Shown: one piece after another, positions 46,208-56,800 of the stretch
Numbering within the stretch: the stretch's first letter is position 1
Layout: the number at the start of each line of letters is the position of its first letter
Origin: Pieris napi
Taxonomy: Eukaryota > Arthropoda > Insecta > Lepidoptera > Pieridae
Assembly (NCBI RefSeq): GCF_905475465.1
Contig: NC_062250.1
Span: 12,050,501 to 12,114,500, forward strand
Length of the DNA stretch: 64,000 nt
Direction of reading: 5' to 3'
Position numbers and translations under genes: made by a program
Notes under the pieces: generated by a model
Databases searched by the model: none
What the model saw: only the letters and a program-made list of their open reading frames with translations
What the model was told of the DNA's origin: nothing

Positions 46208-47415
46208 TTTTAAGGAAATTAAGCAAATGAGCAACACGATAATAACTTGTAAATTTTGAAAAACGAAGGTCGCTGGTCGAAGCGTAATAAAAAATTTACG
46301 GAACGGTTGACAATTGACAATACAGACTAGGATTTGGGAATTTATGGCTAAATATATATTATATATCACAGGATACTAGGAAACAGCCTGAATAAGATAG
46401 TGCTCGGAAGATACAACTATCAGATTTGTGTCTGAATATGTTGTTCACGAATGTTTGTGGAACGTTAAAAACAATTTATACAAAACAAACAGGCTAGGCA
46501 TTCGGCATACACTGCCCTAAAAGAAGCTATTTTATTTATTATTCATATTTAGTTTATTTATTTCGAATAAAATCTCGTCTTCTATTTTTTCCGTAACTAT
46601 AGTTAGTAATTTGCGTAGAATAGAGCATATTTGCCGACGTCGTTGCGCGTTCATTGTGGCGCTGTAATGATACTCTACTGGAAGAAAATAGAAATGGGAA
46701 CGTTCACTCGCAACGCACTAAAGAACTTGTCTTTCAACTTGTACTAAAATACTCTCCTAAACACTAAAATAATGTAAATCTGCCTTTAAGAAGTATGTAT
46801 AACTTCAAAAACTGGTGACTGTTTTACCGCATTAATTATGTTACAATATTCTGATACAGTTTATTTATATTTTTATGTACTAACTACTAAGTAGCTAGTC
46901 ATGACCATAGAGTATTTTATTTAAAAGGTCATCTTTAATTTATGTAAGATCGCGGGAAACTTGCAATTTATGTTGACATAATTTCGAATGAGTTGGTATG
47001 GACCAACGTCCTTTGCCTTTCCCATTATTAATTAGGAATAAATTAATATTATCATCATTACAAATGAGTTGGTAAATAGAAAATTATATTATTACATATT
47101 TGTTAAATTGTAATACACTTTAAATTACACGTTGAAAGTTAAACTTTTTTCGTTAAAAGTTTCACTTTTGTGTTTAAGAACCATCTTAAAATATTATATT
47201 TACGAGACTTTTAAGTACAATTTATTAAATTTAAATAATAAAAAATATATATAGACAACTATGTACTGTTCCTATAAGATAAAGTCGTCATTGGTTACTA
47301 GTATTATATTAGTACTCGAGCTCCGCATAAATTAATACTATTTAATTACCGCTCGGTAGCTGGTTGTCAAAATATAGATAAGACTTTTTCAACTTGCCAC
47401 ATTTATATATAAAAA
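46208..47415. other. Spacer between divergent TPRKB and AUH genes
   Basis: AT-rich spacer of 1.2 kb. GAGTTGGTA recurs at about 46990 and 47065. There is no gene or defined mobile element. It must contain both promoters. Confidence 0.4.
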
Positions 47416-48499
47416 ATGTCGATGCACTTAATTCTAAAAGTTCTAAATAAACCGCGTTTTTGGAGATGCTTCTCAACAAAAACTGTAAGTCTGGAAAATT
47501 CAAGTGGTGTGGTGTTTCAGAGGCTACCTGGAGAAAATAAAAACATAGCTCTGTACGGTCTTAACAACCATAAAAACAGAAATGCCCTTGGATTTGACTT
47601 GCTGGCCTCTATGAGAGAAGTCAATTCCATACTGAGAGAGGATACTAAGATTTCTGTTGTTATATTTCATAGCTTAGTGACAGGAATATTTTGTGCAGGT
47701 TAGTTATGTGAACTGAAATTTAAATAATTAAAACTAATGAATTTTTTTTCTAGTAGACAGTGGCAGTGTCTCAGTCAATGACTTGCAGTTTTAATTGTTA
47801 TATCAAACTTTCTATTCCAGGGGCTAACTTAAAGGAAAGATTTAAAATGAATGATGTTGAAGTGGCATCATTTGTTAGAGGCTTGAGGCAAACATTTATA
47901 GATATTGAAGATCTACCTATGCCGACAATTGCAGCAATAGACGGTGTGGCTGTTGGAGGAGGACTAGAGCTGGCTCTTGCATGTGACATTAGAGTAGCAT
48001 CAGATACTGCCAAACTTGGGTTAGTAGAAACAGGAAGGGGTCTCATCCCGGGTGCAGGTGGTACCCAGAGACTACCTAGAGTAGTCCATACTAACATTGC
48101 AAAGGAGTTGATATTTACATCTAGAATAATAAGTGGTATAGAAGCAAAGCAATTAGGTTAGTAAAGTTCATAAATAATTATTGTGTCATGTGCATGTGAA
48201 GTACCATGTTTAACATTTGTTTTGTTCTTATAGGTCTTGTAAACCACTCCGTGCCACAGAATAGCACAAACAATGCAGCCTTTGAAAAAGCTCTGAGTCT
48301 TGCTCAAGAAATTGCATCAAATGCGCCTATTGCTCTCAGATGTGCTAAACAAGCCATAAATGAAGGCATCCAGCTAAGTATAAAAGATGGTTACGAAATT
48401 GAACAGAAGTGTTATGAAAAAAATATACCAACTCAGGATAGGAGGGAAGGCATGCTATCTTTTATGGAAAAAAGAAAACCTAACTATCAAGGTTGTTGA
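47416..48499 (+). CDS. AUH: Enoyl-CoA hydratase, AUH-like (mitochondrial)
   Basis: Crotonase-fold enzyme most like AUH, the methylglutaconyl-CoA hydratase of leucine degradation in mitochondria. Three exons, 47416-47698, 47821-48156 and 48234-48499, join in phase and give 294 residues. The first 25 or so residues are basic and hydrophobic (LKVLNKPRFWRCFSTKT), fitting a mitochondrial presequence. Crotonase signatures follow: NRNALGFDLL, FCAGANLKERFKM (oxyanion hole), AAIDGVAVGGGLELALACDI, and GLVETGRGLIPGAGGTQRLP with the catalytic Glu pair region. ECHDC2 is the main alternative family name. It is convergent with phosphomannomutase. Confidence 0.88.
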
Positions 48500-48727
48500 T
48501 GGATCTATTTTAGAGCTCAACACTGAAAATTATCAATTATATTCACATGTAGGTACATTAAAACTGTTGTGTTGTTAAGATAAGATTTTTTAAATATACA
48601 TTTATCTGTGTTATCGAGGTTATCATTGTTTATATAGCTGATGCAACACTCACAATATCATAATTTTATAGTGATATTTATGTACATTTAATAGATGTAT
48701 AGATGTACATTTTATAATAGATACATA

Positions 48728-49480
48728 TTATAAGATACTAAGAAGTTTTTTTATTTGTTCTTTGGTATCTTGGGGTGAAGAAACTTTATGTCCAATGGTT
48801 CGTTCATCACTATAGATTTCGTAATCGTTTCCTCCTGGCATTGTTTTATCACCAAAAAAATGAATTTCCTTAAATTTTCCATCTGCAACATGTTTCAAGC
48901 AGTAAGTCTTATCCCAACCCTTAGGAAATACATCCACACTGATTTGTCCACCAAGCGCAAATTTAAGATCCGTATCTTTAAATTCATTTTGTAGAGCCTC
49001 AACAAACTTACTTCTAATGTTATATTGATTATCAAATTGTGAAAATTGATCTCTTTCATTCTGGTTGCAAGAGCGTCCCACTGGGCATATATTGATCATA
49101 CTAGACCTAAACTCAACAAAATTTCCGCGTTTTGCTGGTAATTCTATATTGGACATATATCCAAGGGCAAAATTTATAACACGTTGTAATGTTCTCTCGC
49201 CAGCATGATTTAGAATACTCTGTGTGTTCTTAAGCTCGCCTTGCTGATATTGCATCACCCCATTCTCACAAAACACATAATCAAATTGATTTGTTATATC
49301 TTCGCCATCCATTTGTTCGACTATTTTTGAATAGTCTGACCCGCTTACCAACCCTATAGCAACTTCGGGCTTAACATGATTAAGGAGAAATAATTTTAAA
49401 TCTTCTGATATTATTTGTCTCGGTTTCGTCAAAGTCCCGTCAACATCAAATAAGTAAAGTATGTTTTTACGATTAACCAT
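48728..49480 (-). CDS. Pmm2: Phosphomannomutase
   Basis: Interconverts mannose-6-phosphate and mannose-1-phosphate in the cytosol, supplying GDP-mannose for N-glycosylation and GPI anchors. Single exon, 250 residues, the usual length. HAD-family motif I is YLFDVDGTLTKPR with the nucleophile and general-acid Asp. Further signatures are LVSGSDYSKI, FCENGV, GNFVEFRSSMINICPVGRS (substrate-binding Arg/Ser stretch), GGQISVDVFPKGWDKTYCL and HFFGDKTMPGGNDYEI (metal-binding Asp). A hAT-type MITE lies 89 bases upstream of the ATG. An intronless arrangement is normal for a short insect housekeeping gene, though a retrocopy cannot be excluded. Confidence 0.97.
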   Translation of the reverse strand: MVNRKNILYLFDVDGTLTKPRQIISEDLKLFLLNHVKPEVAIGLVSGSDYSKIVEQMDGEDITNQFDYVFCENGVMQYQQGELKNTQSILNHAGERTLQRVINFALGYMSNIELPAKRGNFVEFRSSMINICPVGRSCNQNERDQFSQFDNQYNIRSKFVEALQNEFKDTDLKFALGGQISVDVFPKGWDKTYCLKHVADGKFKEIHFFGDKTMPGGNDYEIYSDERTIGHKVSSPQDTKEQIKKLLSIL

Positions 49481-49569
49481 TTTTTAAATTTACAACACGT
49501 TTACAAACTTATAAATTAAGATTACAATAGAGTTAACGTATTACGTAGAGTAACATTATTGATAACAAG

Positions 49570-50029
49570 TAGGGATGTGTTGAAAGCAAAAACATCGATG
49601 TTAACAGAATCGAACATCGATGTTAACTCACGGCCTCCCGGCTCTCGCACGACCAATGCAACAGGCAACTTACTAAGTTATGAAACAAATTATGTCTTCT
49701 ATGAATGCATCCACAAATCAGATTTATTAAAATTTTGAACGCGTATTTATTCACTGCGCCCTGGTGGCTCTTCCTCTGTCACACTTCCTCATGACTCTTT
49801 ATAAATAAAGAAATAATAAGGTTATTCTTTATCAAAATAACTTTTCATTCAGTCAGTTGATAAAAAAATATCGGAATATTTAATAACTTGTTCTGTTTCT
49901 TAAAAAATTTCGATCCATTTCGCTGTATTTTATTTCTTTGTCAATTATAAATGCTAAAATCATCGATGTTGTGCAACATCGATGTTGGGCTTTCGACTAT
50001 GACATCGATGTCAATATCGATCATCCCTA
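49570..50029. mobile_element. hAT-type MITE, 460 bp
   Basis: Both ends start TAGGGATG in inverted orientation. The 8-base flanks ATAACAAG (49562-49569) and ATAACTAG (50030-50037) match at seven positions, the duplication length of hAT elements. Each end carries repeated palindromic ACATCGATGT units: two on the left, and two or three on the right. No coding sequence. It is the nearest feature upstream of the phosphomannomutase ATG. Confidence 0.8.
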
Positions 50030-51112
50030 ATAACTAGTTACAATATTTAAAGTATGTGTATGTGGCATAGAACCACAGAAACAGATATACATATATATCT
50101 TAAATAGTAGTCTATGGTTAAAGCACTGACTGCACCGTATAGGCATATATTATATTCTTTTTGGAACTAAACGGTGTCCCACGGTGATTTTTGGAACTAA
50201 ATTTGACAGGTCGGAGTTCGGACATGTTTTCTAATATAATATGAGGATTGAGGTCCAATAATATCGTTGTTACTTTAGTTAAACTTATTTAAGGATTTCA
50301 TTAAGGTTATAACATTAATACAACATTTTTTGATGAGGTAACACAGTCTTCGATCAAGATCAAAGCCTGGTTATGCATCTCCTCACTCACCCCAAGATCG
50401 GAATTTATTGAACTGACACGAATTCAATGTAAAATGATGCGAAGTTAGGCAACAGATGGCACCACATACTGTTTGCATTCGTAAAATTAATTAATTAATT
50501 ACTATTCGATATTTTATTAATTATTCTGCTATTCGGAGCGGAGAAGAATCCACCAAAAAAGAGATAACTACATTGGTCCAGCCGATCTTGAGTTATAAGT
50601 GGTATAACTAACACGACTCTGTTTTATATACATATTTAGATGTATAATAGGTGTCAGTAGTATTAAGGAGGTTGTTTTATAACAATAAATCAGATTTGAA
50701 TATTGTTAATTGCGATTGAAAGTTGACTTGAAAGACTGCCCTTAATTATCGTGGTGATGTCCGATAGCTTCGTGATAATCCCACCACATTGAAGCTCTGA
50801 TCCTACCAGGGCTCCGTCTGTTACCTTAGGTATCTTGGAGACTTCCCGTACTTATGAATATATTCACTATTTATTTATGTGTTAGGGTAGGGCTTAGGGA
50901 TCCGTAGTGTTGTTCCATATATTTCGGTATCGAGTGCAGCTTGCTGATACATACCTACACTATACAGACACTCCTGGCATTTATTACGTTTAAAGTTAAA
51001 TACTCATTTCATAGTCCATTAGCTGGCAAGCTGTACACTGTTTATACCAACGATATCCTTGAGGTAGTGCAGATCGACGTTTGTGGGCTATTTAGAACGG
51101 AATCAATTGAAG
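50030..51112. other. Intergenic, AT-rich
   Basis: No gene supported. The plus-strand frame at 50941-51165 overlaps the end of a SINE and has no family features. No repeat termini identified. Confidence 0.4.
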
Positions 51113-51410
51113 GAAAAAAATCTGTGGCGCTACAACCTCTTTCTGTCTGGGCCTCAGATTTCTGAATCTGTTTCATGTTCATTTTTAAATCTAATAGGCA
51201 AGTAGGTGATCAGCCTCCAGAGCCTAACACACGCCGTCGACTTTTTGGGTCTAAGACATGTCGGTTTCCTCACGATGTTTTCCTTCACCGTTTGAGCGCA
51301 TGTTAAATGCGCGCACATAGAAAGAAAGTCCAATGGTGCACAGCCGGGTATCGAACCTACGATCTCAAGGATGAGAGTCGCACGCTGAACCCACTAGGCC
51401 AACACAGCTC
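51113..51410 (-). repeat. tRNA-derived lepidopteran SINE, about 300 bp
   Basis: On the minus strand it begins with a tRNA-like head, TGGCCTAGTGGGTTCAGCGT (A box) to GTAGGTTCGATACCCGG (B box). It continues through GGAAAACATCGTGAGGAAAC and ends TGAGGCCCAGACAGAAAGAG, then TTGTAGCGCCA before a short A/T tail. This head-body-tail order is that of a SINE transcribed by RNA polymerase III. The same 3' tail occurs in plus orientation at 57171-57220. A target duplication was not clear. Confidence 0.85.
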
Positions 51411-52074
51411 TTATAACAGATAACGGTACTTAATACATTAATAAAGAATTACATTATTTCTTATCTGCAAATGGAATAAATAGGAGACTCACTGCCACTT
51501 ATAAAACGGCACAAGTGAACGTAAATTATGGGCTGAAGCTTTTGCAACCGCAATTTATTAAGTTTATCGTAGTCCAATTTTCAAAAGATGGATGGGCAAC
51601 TCACTATCAGGGAAACACCATAATAAAATAAACTGAAAATGCAACAGTAGGCATGTTTTACGATACTCTATTACTTCTAAGGGGTTATATACCAGAATAC
51701 AATGAAGTTGTGATAAGCAGGCCTCCTCTCCACCTCTCGTTCGAATTCTTCGCGAATATAAAAGAATTAACACTACTTATACAGAGCTTGATATACCTAT
51801 TAGTTAGAGGGCTGATCAATTTCCGAAAGCGTTGATAAGCGCCTGTCGGTGCCTAATCCGCAATGTAAAGCGAAAAAGTATTTTTAATTACTAGTACCAA
51901 CTAAAATTTGTAGTTAGAAGTGTAATATTATTATTCAGATTTTTTGTCATGTATTTTAAAGTAAATAGATTGTAATTTTACCTACTTTAATAAATAAATA
52001 AATATACCGTAATAGTTCTAAAACTAAACTCACACGGACGCTGACAGAGAAAATATACAACATATATATGTTAA
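51411..52074. other. Intergenic, AT-rich
   Basis: Between the SINE and the next MITE. Minus and plus frames at 51564-51835 overlap each other and show no family resemblance. Nothing else seen. Confidence 0.35.
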
Positions 52075-52330
52075 CGTAAAATTGTAAAAACCGTTAGATT
52101 GTAATCTATCGGTTATCGGTTATCGATATTCGGTAGATTGTACTACACTAACTTAGTTATCATTCAAACTTCTTTGGTCAATTACAGATTAATTTTACTT
52201 CCCAACAATTTCATATAACTACCGAATAATAATACGTTAATTTGTAAGCAGTTCGTTGAGGTTCACAATCTTTCGACAGTTTACAATCTCGCGAGATAGA
52301 TTACAATCTAACGGTTTTTACAATTTTACG
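52075..52330. mobile_element. MITE with 36-bp perfect inverted repeats
   Basis: Arms 52075-52110 and 52295-52330 are exact inverse complements over 36 bases, starting CGTAAAATTGTAAAAACCGT. The 184-base centre contains direct GGTTATCGGTTATCGATATT-type repeats and has no coding capacity. Perfect arms imply a young element or one under some constraint. Immediate flanks do not give a clear duplication, so the superfamily is open. Confidence 0.75.
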
Positions 52331-52605
52331 GTGACATATACACTCATAGACAGAATACAAAACTTTTTTGTAGTATGTAATAGAAAAAACATCATTTAAA
52401 AACACACGCAAAACAGAGTTCTTTTGATAAAACATTTCGCAACTCTCCTCCTCCAATAGATGCTTGGAAATTAATTTTTCGTTTTGTATAAAGATAAAAG
52501 TGTGCCATGTGTACGCTCATGTAACAACCGTCGTAAAATCAGCTTCCATAGTAGATGTTAATAATAATGCACATTATTTAAATCAAATTTATAAAATATT
52601 GTAGT

Positions 52606-53160
52606 TTATACAATCGTAAAGCTGGTTAGAGTACGTAAAGCGCGCAAATGGCTCTCGCGCAGCGCGGACGGCGCGCAAGCTTCGCCGATCAACAAATGAA
52701 ACGCGCCGCACCAAACGCGCGCTCTCTCGCGCAATAACGCGCCGCCTCGCGTCCCTCCCGCCGCCACCTCGCTGCGCACTTCCAGCGCCACGCACCACCT
52801 CAACGGCAGCAGTGGCAGACGAGTGCACCTCTCGTCCTTCAGCACCAATGAATGAACTAGCGGCGCCCGCTCGTCGTGCGCGCTCAGCTCGACGTCGCCT
52901 TCGCAACGCGGGCCGCACTCGTAGCGCACCGCATAGGTCCAAGTGGTGTAGTTGGACGCCTCGCGCTCGAGTCGCCAAGCGCCGATGTGTCGATAGAGAC
53001 GCGGGTAATTAGTGAAGTCCGAGAGAAAGTGCGCCAGCGATCGCGGCGTCACGTCCGGAAAATGTGCGTCGAGCTGGGCGTCGAGAGGTACGCGCACGCC
53101 GAACGCAGCCAGGACGAACGCCAGCGCCGCGGCGACACGCCATCGCCTCCAGCGAAGCAT
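52606..53160 (-). CDS. Unrecognised protein, possible START-like fold
   Basis: Single GC-rich exon of 184 residues from ATG 53160. It begins with a basic stretch and a hydrophobic helix (WRVAAALAFVLAAFGVRV), a signal peptide or anchor. After it come TPRSLAHFLSDFTNYPRLYR, IGAWRLE, a YTTWTYAVRYECGPRCEGDV segment and WCVALEVRSEV. The pattern of FLSDFxNYPxL followed by alternating beta-strand-like segments recalls SRPBCC/START-like lipid-binding folds, but that is only an impression from pattern. Six Cys could pair if the protein is secreted. Codon use is GC-rich like SIRT7 exon 2 next door and unlike phosphomannomutase. Confidence 0.6.
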   Translation of the reverse strand: MLRWRRWRVAAALAFVLAAFGVRVPLDAQLDAHFPDVTPRSLAHFLSDFTNYPRLYRHIGAWRLEREASNYTTWTYAVRYECGPRCEGDVELSAHDERAPLVHSLVLKDERCTRLPLLPLRWCVALEVRSEVAAGGTRGGALLRERARVWCGAFHLLIGEACAPSALRESHLRALRTLTSFTIV

Positions 53161-53890
53161 TACCGGAGTTCAAGAAAGCTATTCACAGTATCGCCGCCGA
53201 CGCGACGGTCGACCGAGTACTGACTACTGGCGGGTGGCGACACTCGGCTCCCGGATCCGGAAGTGAGGAGGGAGGTCTCGGGAAGTTGCGATATCGCGCT
53301 TCGATAAGGCTAGAGATGTGTCACAACGAGTGCGGCTGCGGAATAATTTAATTTGGTCGACATTAATAAACGAATGCTTAATGCTTTTTTGCTGCTGTCT
53401 GGATTAGTTTTTGTGTTTTTGTTGAAATGAACAGTCACAAAAAGTGTAAAAATATAAAGTTTTACCATCTAATGTACAAGTACCAAATGCACGAGTCCTA
53501 TATACAGGAAACCATTCTTCTAAGAGCATTTTGAATCACTTTTGTAATAGATTAAGACTCGGCCACGTCGGGTAAAAAGGAAATTCCAAAAAACAGACTA
53601 AATAAAATCGCGTCTTTATTTATTTCTTAATTACTATTTTGTTCTCGTGCCTTAGGCTGTCACAAGTTTGTATGTAGTCGCTCGCATTACAAAAATCATA
53701 GATGCAAATCGAAAATGAGTATCTTTTCTCATTTCTTCGTCAAATAATTATCCACAAAACATCACTCACTCAAAATAGAAAAATACACAAAATTATCATC
53801 ATTCTCGTGTCATTCGATAATATCGTCGCAAAGGATCACATTCCGAGCGTCCGCGTCGCGGCTTCGGCGCGGCCGCGACGGCGGCGGTCG
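53161..53890. other. Spacer upstream of the 52.6-kb gene
   Basis: The GC-rich composition fades by about 53340 into AT-rich sequence. It includes the 3' untranslated region of SIRT7 (TTTATTTATTTC near 53616, a minus-strand poly(A) signal). No other gene. Confidence 0.4.
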
Positions 53891-56800
53891 CTACCGACGC
53901 CGCCGCCGGCCCTTGCGGTAGCCCTTGCCGTACCAGCCGCCGCCGTCCGCGTCGGTGGCGCTCGCCGCGCCGCCGTCCTCGCCGCAGCACGCGCACAGGA
54001 AGCGCTCGCCGCGGACGCGTCGCCAAGCGCGCCGCTCCGGGGGCGTCAGCCGCGGCGGCCCGTACCACAGGCAGCGTCGAGCCGAGTAACGGCGCGCGCA
54101 CCAGTCGCACTCGGCGGTGGGCGGCGGCGGCGGCGCGGGCGACGAAGGCGCTATGATAGTGTGCAGGCCGGGGTAGAGGCGCGCGCGGCACACGAGCATC
54201 GCGCGCTCGATGAAGGCCGCCGCCGCCACGTCCCACTCGGCCTTGGGCTCGAACAGAAGATCGCGCAGCTTCGAATCGAGCTCGTCGTCGTCGTCCCCTT
54301 CCACGCGGGCTTCGCGGGGACGCCGGCGCCGAGACGGAGGCGGCTCCGGGGGCGGCGGCTCGGCGGGCGCGTGCTCCGAACGCAGCAGGATGGTCGCGTC
54401 GCCCGAGCGCAGAGTCACCCGGAACGAGCGCAAGGCGGGCGAGCGGGCGCCTCGCAGCCGGCTCGCCAGTTTGCACAGCGGCAGTTCCTCGTCCGAATCG
54501 GCGGCCGACGACGGCGGCGACGGCGAGTAATGGCGGCGGAGCGGCGGCGGGGGAGGCGTCAGCGGCGGACGGCGCGTGGTGTGCGCCTCGGGCGGCGCGA
54601 GCGGTTCGGCGTGCGCCAGCAGCGGGTCGGCGCGGGAGTCGTAGAGCGGCACGTTCAGTCGCAGCCGACGCGCGACGGCGGCCATGACGGCGTCGCACCG
54701 CGCGTTTATCTTGAGCGCCGCCGCCGAGTCCTTGGGCGTCCACTGCAGGTTGACGATGTAGAGCGCGGGACGGGCGTGCGGCGCGCGCTGCATCCGCCAG
54801 AGTCGCGGGTAGCGACGCAGCACCTTCAGGCTGGAGCCGAGGCACAGCACGACGTCGGCGGCGTTGGCGTGCCTCAGAGCGCCGGCCCAGTTGAGCGGCC
54901 AGGCGGCGCGGCCGCGCTCGCCGAAGTGCACGATGGAGTCTCGCAGTTCGCGGCCGCAGCGGTGGCAGAGGCGGCGGGTCGAGTGCGCGTGACGAGCGGT
55001 CCTCTCGGTGGTGTCGAACGCGCGCAAGTAAACGCGGCGGCAGGCGGGACAGCGCTCGGCGAACATGTCGCCGTGCAGCTCGGCCAGCGCGCGGCGCGGC
55101 AGACCGGCGCGCAGATGTAGGCCGTCGCAGTTCTGCGACACGACGAATTTTAACGCGCCGCGTCGCCACAGTGCCGTCAGGGCCATGTGCGTGAACGTGG
55201 GCTGAGCGCGCGCCACGTCCACGCGCGCCACTGACTCGCCGCGCCGCAGCCGCGTCCAGACGCCGCTCGGCCCGCGGTAGTCGGGGATGTCGGCGGCCGT
55301 GCTGATACCGGCGCCCGTGTACACCTGGGCGACTCGCATATTAATGACAGGAAGTATATGAAACTGGAGTGTATGAAAATAACACTTGCAGGAAAGAAAA
55401 AAAGAAAGAAAGAAAAGTTTATTATACACAATATACAAGATATTTCGATTAAGTAAAGTGTACTGGCCCCCACACCAGCATTCCCTGTGTTGTGGGCAGC
55501 CAGTCTTTTCCTTTTGACAAGTAAACAGTATTTTAAAATTATATTAATGATTTCTACACATTTATATTTAAACTATTTTTGCACAATAATTGCTCGTTCA
55601 GACACGGCGGGAACCGCGCGATTTCAGAATCGCATGGAAATCGCGCGGGTCTTATTTGTATGAGTTATTAAGTAATCGTTCAGACATACCCGCGCGGTTA
55701 ATGAAACCGCGCGGTTTCCGCAACCCAACCGCCAGAAAATAGAATCGCGATACTCCCGCGCGGTTCTATTACTATGAAGATCTTACTCAGCGTTCATTAG
55801 CATTGCGGGCACCGCGCGATTAACACGTCATAATAAGAGCACCGTGAGTTATTTATTGATGAAGTGGAGAGTTTTTCTTCTGGTAACACGCTTGCCCTCA
55901 TATGTGTTTCAGAGCTTGAAATATCTTACCTGATTTGTTCAATGAGTTCATCAAAAGATTTTATTGACATTCTCAAATAGTCAAAAAAATTTCGCTCAAA
56001 CATTCTTAAATTGGGATATAGTGTTACTATCCTCTTAAGATCCTCTCTGAATCTGCGTTTTCTTTATTTTCTGTATCAACCACTGACACGTTAGTTACTC
56101 TTCGACTTATATCTTGAAACTGATCGCTAACTAACCGCCACTGTCTGAACAGTCGCCATTTTTGCGGTTCAAACCGCACGATCTGACAATCGCGCGGTTC
56201 CCGCTGTGTCTGAACGAGCACTAAGAATATTTTCAGTATCAGAATAGGACAGGTTAACAAGAGTTAGTTTGAGATGTTTAGTAAATGTATGTAATGTGAT
56301 AATTTTGTTTTTAATGAAGTGGTTAAAGATGAAAGAGGGCCTCGGAAGGAGAAAAAGCGTTGGGCGAAGAAAGTGCGAGTTTTGGGCTGCTTATATATGG
56401 CTTTGCGTTTTGTTTGATGTGGTGTGGTGGGTGTTTGTTTCCATATAAAGTCTGCATATTGCTATTAAGTATAATTGTCTCACAGTTAAAAGTTGTTTCA
56501 ATGTACAATTTTGAAGTTGAGTAGCGGAAAGGTTTCTTATATGATATCTTAAGCACGTTGGGTGCGCTCAATTTTCAGCATTGAAGACAATGCCGCTCCG
56601 CCCCAAACCGATATGCAGTAAGATAATATCGACTGGCATAATGCAGTATACACTGTCCTGATTGTATGTGGATCAGCAGGCTTTCTAAGGCGTTTGAAAA
56701 CATTTATAAGTTTGCGGACTCGAGAACATAGGTAGTTTATTGTTTTAGTGGGTTCCAGGAGAGTGCTGTGAAAGTTCAAACATGCGTGTAATTTCATAGG

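Noticed and set aside
46208..46369. N-terminal extension of TPRKB from the ATG at 46369
   Set aside because: It would add a hydrophobic 54-residue leader not expected for this small soluble subunit. The internal ATG at 46207 fits the family start.
51340..51410. tRNA gene on the minus strand
   Set aside because: The head has A and B boxes but no acceptor-stem pairing, and it continues into a SINE body and tail.
53702..55169. Plus-strand 472-codon and other-frame minus 456-codon frames over SIRT7
   Set aside because: Shadow frames of the GC-rich SIRT7 exon 2. Only the frame with the sirtuin motifs is coding.
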